Shown: one piece after another, positions 57,447 to 64,000 of the stretch | Position numbering within the stretch: the stretch's first letter is position 1 | How the letters are laid out: each line of letters opens with the position of its first letter | NCBI RefSeq assembly: GCF_020091405.1 | Contig: NZ_CP081903.1 | Location: 4,712,501 to 4,776,500 of the forward strand | Origin: Bacteroides cellulosilyticus | GTDB lineage: Bacteria > Bacteroidota > Bacteroidia > Bacteroidales > Bacteroidaceae | Direction of reading: 5' to 3' | Length of the DNA stretch: 64,000 bases | Translations under genes and position numbers: made by a program | The notes under the pieces: model-generated | What the model saw: the letters and a program-made list of their open reading frames with translations, nothing else | Database searches by the model: none | What the model was told of the DNA's origin: nothing

Positions 57447-58721
57447 ATGCAGACTATTCGCCAAGCCTTTGGCCTCTTGCGACAAAATCCGTTGCTGAGT
57501 ACGATATCCATTCTGGGTACGGCTTTCGCCATTACCATGATTATGGCTATTGTGATTACTTGGCAGACGAAATATGCCGATCTGGAACCGGAGGTGAACC
57601 GGAGCCGTTGCCTTTACTTCTCTGCTATGCACGTGCAGGGAAAGGAGAATAAGGGTTGGAATACCTATGGCAAACCTTCAGCCGCATTTATGAAAGAGTG
57701 CATACAGCCGCTTCCGGAAGTGGAAGCTTGTACAGCATTCACTACGGCAGAGGTAGCGTTAGTGTCTTTAACAGATGGAAGCAACCGGGTGAAAGTAGAT
57801 GCTTTGAATACCGATCCTGACTTCTGGAAGATATTCAGCATGCAGTTTCTCGATGGAAGAGGCTTCACAGAAGCGGATCGGGGAGGAGACATGAGGGCCA
57901 TCGTTATTTGTGCTTCTGTGGCCCGAAAACTCTTTGGAACTACGGAAGTAGCAGGACGGCAAATATTACTGAACAGGGAGTTGTCGAATGTTATTGGTGT
58001 AGTGAAGGATGTCTCCGTTACTGCTAAAGATGCTTATGCCCAGGTGTGGGGTATGTACCATGCCAATGAGTTGAAAGTGACCGGTTGGTGGAGTTATAGC
58101 GGTGGAAAAACAATTGCCGTTATGGTACGTACTCCGGATGATTTTCCTGCCATTAAGCAAGGGGTGGAGAAGCGTGTGAAGGACATTAATGCCGGTCTGG
58201 AAGAGAGGCAGCTTGATATAATGGAGCAGCCTGATAATATTGTGGCACACGTGAATCATGTTTGGTCCAATGTGGGACCTGATTTGCCGATGCTCTATCT
58301 GCAATACGCCATTGCTTTGTTCATTATCCTGCTGGTGCCCTCACTCAATCTGTGTGGACTGAGTAATAGCCGTATGCAGCAACGCATCAGCGAGTTAGGA
58401 GTGCGCAAGGCCTTCGGAGCAACGAGGAACACACTTATCCGACAGATATTGAACGAGAATCTGGTGCTGACATCATTGGGAGGAATTCTCGGTTTGATAT
58501 TCAGCTATCTTGCGGTCTATGCTATGCGTACCTGGTTGTTTACCAACAGCCAAAATATTGGTACGGCGGGCGATTTCAGCCTGAGTATGGAAGCGTTATT
58601 CAGTCCGATGGTATTTGTCCTGGCCTTTGTTTTCTGTCTGGTTATTAATATATTGAGTGCGGGGCTGCCCGCCTGGATCGCTGCACGCCGCACGATTGTG
58701 GACTCATTGAACGATAAATAA
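57447..58721 (+). CDS. FtsX/MacB-like ABC permease, type A, pair 2
   Basis: Protein of 424 aa with the MacB topology and type-A markers: MQTIRQAFGLLRQNPLLSTI, then a helix, periplasmic FSMQFLDGRGFTEADRGGDM, RKLFGTTEVAGRQILLNREL, GVVKDVSVTAKDAYAQVWGM, and the coupling segment QQRISELGVRKAFGATRNTL. It ends in three helices and AARRTIVDSLNDK. It lies 52 bases after the ATPase and 15 bases before its type-B partner. Of the four type-A copies it is closest by eye to the one at 63263 in the first 60 residues (TISILGTAFAITMIMAIVIT against TWVSILGTAMAICMIMVLVI). Confidence 0.9.
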   Translation: MQTIRQAFGLLRQNPLLSTISILGTAFAITMIMAIVITWQTKYADLEPEVNRSRCLYFSAMHVQGKENKGWNTYGKPSAAFMKECIQPLPEVEACTAFTTAEVALVSLTDGSNRVKVDALNTDPDFWKIFSMQFLDGRGFTEADRGGDMRAIVICASVARKLFGTTEVAGRQILLNRELSNVIGVVKDVSVTAKDAYAQVWGMYHANELKVTGWWSYSGGKTIAVMVRTPDDFPAIKQGVEKRVKDINAGLEERQLDIMEQPDNIVAHVNHVWSNVGPDLPMLYLQYAIALFIILLVPSLNLCGLSNSRMQQRISELGVRKAFGATRNTLIRQILNENLVLTSLGGILGLIFSYLAVYAMRTWLFTNSQNIGTAGDFSLSMEALFSPMVFVLAFVFCLVINILSAGLPAWIAARRTIVDSLNDK

Positions 58722-58736
58722 AAGGAGAATAGCTTT

Positions 58737-59999
58737 ATGAAATTCATACTACATAATTTACGCATGATTTGGTCGCGCTTGCGCAGCAACGGCTGGGTGT
58801 TGGCTGAACTATTCCTGGTATTCATCGTGATGTGGTTCCTTTGCGACTCGTTGGGTTGCCTTAAATATACTTTTTACCGCCCGCTTGGTTACAATATCGA
58901 TCACGTTTATCAGCTTAACACGATTATAGGAGGTGCCACCAGTGACACCACCCTGACAAATGCCGACAGATACCTGCGCGCCTTGCAGAAACTGGAGCAG
59001 GAACCCAGCGTTGAGGCGGCTGCCCTGTGTTATTGGAGTTTGCCGATGAGTGGAAACAACAGCGACAATTCACTGGCTGCGCAGGACACTATCGGGGTGA
59101 ATGCACGTATCATTAATGCAACCGGAGGATACGTTGACGTTTTCCGTATGCGTGATGATCCGCAGCGTCCCTTTGCCAAAACCCCTTCGGGCAGAAATAA
59201 CGTAATGCTGAGCCAGGCTGCTGTCGACCGCTTCAAGAAGAGAATGCCGACGTTTTCGTTGGACACGCCGCTGAGTTATTATGGCGATACCACGTCGGTC
59301 GTCACACAAGGCGGAATGATAGAAGCTTTCCGTACCTATCGCTATGGAAGTGATGCCTCCTGGTTTTTCTTTCGTATAGACGAGAATCTGATAAAAACGG
59401 AATTTGCTGACAATTGGGCGCAAATCGTTTTTCGTGTGAAGTCTGCTGCCGATGGCCCGGACTACCGTGCGAAGTTTATCCGTGAGATTGCACCTCGACT
59501 GGATGTAGATGACTTGTTTGTGGCGGACGCTGTGCCTTATACCGAACAGCAGTTGCAGTTTGAAGTCATGAACGGAGATACGGACAAGGTGAACAGTCAG
59601 GCAATTGTAGTGCTTTTCCTGTTGGTAAATGTATTCCTGGGATTGATCGGAACGTTCTGGTTCCGTACCCGTCGCCGCCGTGGTGAAATAGCTTTGCGTC
59701 TGGCTATGGGGAGCACAAAGAGCCAGGTGTTCCGCCTGTTGACGGGTGAGGGATTATTGCTGCTTGCATTGGTGACGTTACCCGCTATGATTATTTGCTA
59801 TAATATAGGTGTGGCGGAATTCACCATCGGACGGACGGAGCTGATTTCCACGTGGCCTGTCAAATGGACTTTTATGCGTTTTCTGCTCGGTTCCTTAGGA
59901 GCTTGGCTGCTGATAGCATTGATGGTAATGGTGGGCATTTGGTTCCCGGCACGGCAGGCGATGAAGATACAGCCGGCCGAAGCATTACATGAAGAATAA
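58737..59999 (+). CDS. FtsX/MacB-like ABC permease, type B, pair 2
   Basis: Protein of 420 aa with type-B markers: LHNLRMIWSRLRSNGWVLAE, the periplasmic LPMSGNNSDNSLAAQDT segment, VNVFLGLIGTFWFRTRRRRG, the coupling GEIALRLAMGSTKSQV, and the end RQAMKIQPAEALHEE. The periplasmic domain has diverged strongly from the other type-B copies while the membrane part is conserved. It precedes the GIN-domain gene by 26 bases. Confidence 0.9.
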   Translation: MKFILHNLRMIWSRLRSNGWVLAELFLVFIVMWFLCDSLGCLKYTFYRPLGYNIDHVYQLNTIIGGATSDTTLTNADRYLRALQKLEQEPSVEAAALCYWSLPMSGNNSDNSLAAQDTIGVNARIINATGGYVDVFRMRDDPQRPFAKTPSGRNNVMLSQAAVDRFKKRMPTFSLDTPLSYYGDTTSVVTQGGMIEAFRTYRYGSDASWFFFRIDENLIKTEFADNWAQIVFRVKSAADGPDYRAKFIREIAPRLDVDDLFVADAVPYTEQQLQFEVMNGDTDKVNSQAIVVLFLLVNVFLGLIGTFWFRTRRRRGEIALRLAMGSTKSQVFRLLTGEGLLLLALVTLPAMIICYNIGVAEFTIGRTELISTWPVKWTFMRFLLGSLGAWLLIALMVMVGIWFPARQAMKIQPAEALHEE

Positions 60000-60025
60000 G
60001 AAATAAATTGGTATTAATCATTAAT

Positions 60026-60661
60026 ATGAGAAAGATTATGAGAGCTTTATTTATAACCCTGAGTTTATTATTTGCCGCAGTAGCCGGTACAGTTTATGCA
60101 GCTAACGAAAAAGACCCGCAGGTTAGCGAAATCCGTAAAGTAGAGGCTTTCTCCTCTGTGAAAGTTACGTCTGTGGCTACTGTGTATTTCACGCAGAGCA
60201 ATAACTATTCTCTGAAGATAGAAGGTAGGGAAGAGTATGTGACCACCACTACTACCGAAGTGAAGAATGACTGCCTTGTCATTGGTTTCAAAAACAAAAA
60301 AGACGGTGACAACAGTCGTAACAAAGGTGTCACGATATGGCTCACCGCTCCTAATCTGAAGAATGTAGAGTTTACAGGTGTCGGCTCATTCAATTGCAAT
60401 GAAGCATTGAAACTGGATGATGTGAAGTTCGAGATAGAAGGCGTCGGCAAGGTAAATGTGAAAGATTTGACTTGTAATTCCCTTGTAGTAGAGATGGAGG
60501 GCGTGGGCAAAGCTGATATCCATGTGAATTGTGACCGTCTGCGTGCCTCGATGGAAGGTGTGGGCAGTGTTACGTTGAGCGGACGTGCCGGACAGGCGGA
60601 TATTTCAAAAGGCGGTATCGGTGGTGTGAATACACGTAATCTGAAAGTAGGAGATAAATAA
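60026..60661 (+). CDS. Secreted GIN-domain (DUF2807) protein inside the export locus
   Basis: Protein of 211 aa from the ATG at 60026 (MRKIMRALFITLSLLFAAVA), with a signal peptide ending ...VYAAN. The mature part is a head-GIN/DUF2807 beta-solenoid: IRKVEAFSSVKVTSVATVYF, then repeated short rungs TGVGSFNC, EGVGKVNV, EGVGKADI, EGVGSVTL and GGIGGVNT about 20 residues apart. Such proteins are periplasmic or surface and have no known enzymatic role. Insertion between permease pairs 2 and 3, 12 bases before the next permease, suggests it is part of the system, for example a substrate-handling or envelope scaffold protein. Confidence 0.85.
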   Translation: MRKIMRALFITLSLLFAAVAGTVYAANEKDPQVSEIRKVEAFSSVKVTSVATVYFTQSNNYSLKIEGREEYVTTTTTEVKNDCLVIGFKNKKDGDNSRNKGVTIWLTAPNLKNVEFTGVGSFNCNEALKLDDVKFEIEGVGKVNVKDLTCNSLVVEMEGVGKADIHVNCDRLRASMEGVGSVTLSGRAGQADISKGGIGGVNTRNLKVGDK

Positions 60662-60673
60662 TAAATTGACCCA

Positions 60674-61966
60674 ATGATTAAACAATATTTTACGCAAGCG
60701 TGGGCACAGCTACGGCAACAGCCGATAATCAGTGCTGTCAGCATAGCAGGTACGGCACTTGCCATCTTCCTCATTATGCTGGTGGTGATGATGCAGCAAG
60801 TGAAGGTAGCGCCTTTTGCTCCCGAAAGTAACCGTGACCGCTTTCTGCATGTGCACTACATGAGTATTACCAATAAAAACTGGGGCGACGGCAGCAGTAA
60901 CGGGCCTATGAGTGCGAGGACAGCACGTGAGTGCTTCCAGACGTTGAAGACACCTGAGGCAGTGACTATTTATACTTGTATGGTAATCTCTACTCCGGTC
61001 AATCTTCCGGGGCAACCTGCCATAGGTATCGACCTGTTGCAGACGGATGATATTTTCTGGCGCGTGTTCGACTTCTCATTCACTGCCGGGAAGCCTTATG
61101 ATAAGGCGACGTTCGATGCCGGGTTGCCGGTAGCGGTTGTCACGGAAAGTGTAGCCAGAAAACTGTTTCAAAGTACAGAAGTTGAAGGACGTGAGTTTTT
61201 GCTAAACCATGCACCCTATAAAGTAATAGGTGTAGTGAAAGATGTTTCTACGTTGGCTACATCTGCATACGGACAGGTATGGGTGCCTTATACCTCAACA
61301 GAGATAGCTATAAATATGTGGAGCGATGGACACATGGGTATGATGAGCTGCACCATCCTGGCACATGACCGCGATGACTTCGATGCCATCCGCGAGGAAG
61401 CAGAACGGCGCAGACAGGAGTATAATGTGTTGATTGGCGCCGATGGCTACGAGTTGATTTACCGTAACCGCCCGTACGATCAGGAGAAAAATGCAATAGC
61501 CTTTGCTGCCAATCTGGAACCGGACGTGGACCAGGCACGCAGGCAGAGACTGATAATCTTTGTTATCCTGCTGATAGTGCCCGCCATCAATCTGAGTAGT
61601 ATGACACAGAGCCGTCTTCGTCAGCGTGTGGCCGAAATAGGTGTGCGACGTGCATTTGGCAGTACGCGGCTGGAACTGATGGGACAAATCATTGCCGAGA
61701 ATCTTGTAGTGACCCTGATGGCTGGTGTACTGGGACTATTGCTCAGTGTGGCATTTGCTTATTTAGGTAATACATTATTGTTTGCGCAGGAGTTCAGCCA
61801 AACACTCAGTCCTCCGGCAGTGGATACCAGCATATTGCTGCATGCCTCCACCTTTGGCTGGGCATTGTTGTTCTGTTTTATACTGAACTTATTGAGTTCC
61901 GGTATTCCGGCATGGCGTGCATCGAGAGTAGGAATTGTAAATGCATTGGGCGGACGCCTGCATTAA
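60674..61966 (+). CDS. FtsX/MacB-like ABC permease, type A, pair 3
   Basis: Protein of 430 aa with type-A markers: FTQAWAQLRQQPIISAVSIA, periplasmic FDFSFTAGKPYDKATFDAGL, RKLFQSTEVEGREFLLNHAP, GVVKDVSTLATSAYGQVWVP, and the coupling RQRVAEIGVRRAFGSTRLEL. Four membrane helices in the usual places. Shares with the partial copy at 63263 a periplasmic AREEAERRRQEY/IREETELL-type region and the MSARTARECFQ/MSVRTGRECFR motif, suggesting that pairs 3 and 4 are sister duplications. Confidence 0.9.
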   Translation: MIKQYFTQAWAQLRQQPIISAVSIAGTALAIFLIMLVVMMQQVKVAPFAPESNRDRFLHVHYMSITNKNWGDGSSNGPMSARTARECFQTLKTPEAVTIYTCMVISTPVNLPGQPAIGIDLLQTDDIFWRVFDFSFTAGKPYDKATFDAGLPVAVVTESVARKLFQSTEVEGREFLLNHAPYKVIGVVKDVSTLATSAYGQVWVPYTSTEIAINMWSDGHMGMMSCTILAHDRDDFDAIREEAERRRQEYNVLIGADGYELIYRNRPYDQEKNAIAFAANLEPDVDQARRQRLIIFVILLIVPAINLSSMTQSRLRQRVAEIGVRRAFGSTRLELMGQIIAENLVVTLMAGVLGLLLSVAFAYLGNTLLFAQEFSQTLSPPAVDTSILLHASTFGWALLFCFILNLLSSGIPAWRASRVGIVNALGGRLH

Positions 61967-61999
61967 TCACTCATCACTAAACATTAATCACTGAAAGAA

Positions 62000-63238
62000 A
62001 TGACTGAGAAACTTCTTACACAGATAAAGAATGAATGGCTCTCAAACCTATGGTTGGTGTTGGAGCTGCTGGTGGTGAGCGTAGTGATGTGGTATGTGGT
62101 GGACTACCTTTATACCCGCGCTGCCACTTACCTGGAACCGCGAGGCTTCAACATAGAGCACTGCTATCTCATTGAATTGGGAGAACTGACACCCAAGAGT
62201 CCTGATTATACGCCTAATAAGACCAGGGATGATACTCATGCGGATATCACCGAACTGCTGGAACGCTTGCGCCGCCGGCCGGAGGTGGAGGCTGTCAGCC
62301 TTTCGCAAAACTCCTATCCTTATAATGGAAGCAATAGTAGCGGGGAGGTGCGTTATGATACGCTCCAGTCACCCGGCTGGACCATCCGTAGAATGGTTAC
62401 TCCGGACTTTGTGCGTGTCTTCCGCTATCAGGGCACACGGGGTGAAACACCCGAACAATTGGCGGAGATGCTGGAACGCGGTGAATTTCTGGCTTCTGAT
62501 AATCTTTATAGAAAGTACGACCGTAAGTTGACGGAGTTTGTAGGCAAACGTTTCCAGCTTTTCGGTGATACGACCAAGACGTATCAACTGGGAGCCGCCT
62601 TGCAGAATGTACGCTATCATGACTACGACCAGGCTCGTTCTTCGTATTGCTTCCTGGCCAAACAGTCTTTCTATTATGTAGATTTGGAACTCTGTGTCCG
62701 CGTCCGCGAAGGACAGGATAACGATTTCATCACGAAATTGAAGGAGGACAGTGAAAGCCAGTTCCGTATAGGCAACCTCTTTATTTCGGAGATTCGCTCG
62801 TTCCACGATATACGCCGCAACTTCCAGCAAGCATGGACCAATGATATCCGTAACTATGTGATGGGTATGGGATTCCTGCTGCTGAATATCTTCCTCGGAC
62901 TGCTTGGAACATTCTGGTTCCGTACGCAGCAACGCCGTTCGGAGATTGCATTGCATAAAGCACATGGTGCAACGGACCGTGCCATTTTCAGCCGACTGCT
63001 CAGTGAAGGCTTGTTGCTGCTGGCGGTTGTTACACCTATTGCACTGGTCATTGACTGGAACCTGGCGCATATGGAACTGAATTCATGGCGTAACGGTACG
63101 ACGCTGGAATGGGACCGATTATTACTCTGTGCGGGTATTAGTTTTGTATTGATGGCGTTGATGATTGCCATCGGTATCGGTATTCCGGCACGTAAGGCAA
63201 TGAAGGTGCAGCCGGCTGAAGCCTTGCATGACGAATAA
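62000..63238 (+). CDS. FtsX/MacB-like ABC permease, type B, pair 3
   Basis: Protein of 412 aa with type-B markers: LTQIKNEWLSNLWLVLELLV, periplasmic NSYPYNGSNSSGEVRYDT, LNIFLGLLGTFWFRTQQRRS, coupling SEIALHKAHGATDRAIF, and the end RKAMKVQPAEALHDE. It lies 33 bases after its type-A partner and 24 bases before the next type-A gene, continuing one operon. Confidence 0.9.
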   Translation: MTEKLLTQIKNEWLSNLWLVLELLVVSVVMWYVVDYLYTRAATYLEPRGFNIEHCYLIELGELTPKSPDYTPNKTRDDTHADITELLERLRRRPEVEAVSLSQNSYPYNGSNSSGEVRYDTLQSPGWTIRRMVTPDFVRVFRYQGTRGETPEQLAEMLERGEFLASDNLYRKYDRKLTEFVGKRFQLFGDTTKTYQLGAALQNVRYHDYDQARSSYCFLAKQSFYYVDLELCVRVREGQDNDFITKLKEDSESQFRIGNLFISEIRSFHDIRRNFQQAWTNDIRNYVMGMGFLLLNIFLGLLGTFWFRTQQRRSEIALHKAHGATDRAIFSRLLSEGLLLLAVVTPIALVIDWNLAHMELNSWRNGTTLEWDRLLLCAGISFVLMALMIAIGIGIPARKAMKVQPAEALHDE

Positions 63239-63262
63239 GTTTTTAAGATAAAACGAAATATT

Positions 63263-64000
63263 ATGATACGACTCTACTTTCTTCAGGCATTTTACCATTT
63301 GCGCGAGAACCCGATCATTACCTGGGTGTCCATATTAGGTACGGCAATGGCAATCTGCATGATTATGGTGCTTGTTATTACTTTCCAGGTGCGACTCGTG
63401 GATTGTGAACCTGAAGTGAATCGCTCGCGTACACTTTATGTCCCTTATATGTCTGTAAAGCAAAAAGGAAAATCAGACAATGAGTCCGCCAATGCTTCCA
63501 TGTCCGTGCGCACTGGGAGAGAGTGTTTCCGTGCATTGAGTATGCCCGAAGCTGTAACTTTAGCCAGTGGTGTCTATAGAGTTCGTGCTTCTGTTCCTTC
63601 CGGATCGAAAGCGACAGCGGATATGGTGCAAACCGACGAAGCATTCTGGACAATTTTCAGTTTTCATTTTCTGAGTGGCGCGGCATTTACCAAGGCTGAC
63701 TGTGATGCCGGATTAACGCGTGCGGTGCTGGATGCTACTACAGCCCGCAAGCTGTTTGGTACTACGGATGCTGTGGGACGTACAGTGCAACTGGATTATG
63801 TTGATTATACCGTTGCCGGAGTGGTTGCTGATGTCTCTATGCTTGCTACGGCTGCTTATGCACAGATATGGGTGCCTTATACTGCTGCGGGCGCAGATGC
63901 TATGTCTTGGCGAGATGATACGATGGGGCCTATGCATGCCATTATCCTTGCACGCTCGTCTGCGGACTTCGATGCCATTCGTGAGGAAACCGAGCTGCTG
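63263..64000 (+). CDS. FtsX/MacB-like ABC permease, type A, pair 4 (partial)
   Basis: The first 246 codons are visible; the frame runs off the window. Type-A markers: MIRLYFLQAFYHLRENPIIT, membrane helix WVSILGTAMAICMIMVLVI, periplasmic FSFHFLSGAAFTKADCDAGL, RKLFGTTDAVGRTVQLDYVD, GVVADVSMLATAAYAQIWVP. The three C-terminal helices and a type-B partner are expected beyond the edge. It would be at least the seventh permease of the locus. Confidence 0.9.
   Translation, partial: MIRLYFLQAFYHLRENPIITWVSILGTAMAICMIMVLVITFQVRLVDCEPEVNRSRTLYVPYMSVKQKGKSDNESANASMSVRTGRECFRALSMPEAVTLASGVYRVRASVPSGSKATADMVQTDEAFWTIFSFHFLSGAAFTKADCDAGLTRAVLDATTARKLFGTTDAVGRTVQLDYVDYTVAGVVADVSMLATAAYAQIWVPYTAAGADAMSWRDDTMGPMHAIILARSSADFDAIREETELL

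Noticed and set aside
1..64000. Search for tRNA, rRNA, insertion sequences, phage or integrase genes
   Set aside because: No transposase, integrase or phage structural protein motif was seen among the translations, and no tRNA- or rRNA-like stretch was recognised by eye. A tRNAscan or covariance search would be decisive for the RNA genes.

Overview
The window reads as chromosomal DNA of a gut Bacteroides or close Bacteroidales relative. The signs are SusC/SusD and other TonB-dependent receptors, ECF sigma/FecR pairs, a two-domain fucokinase-pyrophosphorylase end, a Gad-type acid-resistance locus, Bacteroidales-only lipoproteins, and recurrent TAnnTTTG -7 promoter boxes in place of sigma70 boxes. 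I see no rRNA, tRNA, CRISPR array, phage or transposase gene.

Layout. 1-7.7 kb: end of fkp, rlmH, a DUF4783-like gene overlapping nadC, two tandem paralogous membrane proteins, an ECF-sigma module whose anti-sigma-like gene is fused to a beta-barrel, and an FMN-dependent monooxygenase. 7.8-13.6 kb: glutamate/GABA acid-resistance locus (gadC, a K+-channel-like gene, glsA, gadB) with a 740-bp repeat-filled gap between convergent genes. 13.9-22.4 kb: MFS transporter, a natural fusion of an RND metal-efflux pump with a TolC-like protein, its adaptor, and a LytS/LytTR two-component pair. 22.5-31.9 kb: alanine dehydrogenase, a chimeric gene remnant, an M23 peptidase, a C69 dipeptidase, a phosphohexomutase, a structured non-coding stretch, NudC, a receiver-domain remnant and a GNAT enzyme. 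32.0-39.6 kb: minus-strand set of TonB receptor, degenerate histidine kinase, intact histidine kinase and LytTR regulator, then an ACT protein and an ABC-F ATPase with a long, foldable leader. 39.9-50 kb: hybrid histidine kinase, cytidine deaminase, glucosaminidase-LysM protein, and an ECF sigma/FecR/SusC/SusD unit. 50.1-51.9 kb: a cluster of decayed genes. 52.4-64 kb: an ABC export locus with one HlyD-type adaptor, one ATPase, one GIN-domain protein and at least seven FtsX/MacB-like permeases in alternating A/B pairs; it runs off the window.

Most notable. (1) The permease array appears to be driven by two sigma-54-like promoters. Each has a near-identical 18-bp dyad whose centre lies exactly 53.5 bp upstream of the -24 element, which suggests one shared enhancer-binding activator. 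(2) Many intergenic gaps hold imperfect palindromes built of short units repeated at fixed periods (7-8, 11, 22 or 23 bp). Most use a sequence private to that locus; one family is dispersed in three copies. (3) One histidine kinase has lost its phospho-acceptor His. (4) The ABC-F leader carries a five-codon ORF and a perfect 12-bp dyad next to the start codon. (5) Two gene chimeras and a multiply frameshifted acetyltransferase-like gene record local deletion and decay.
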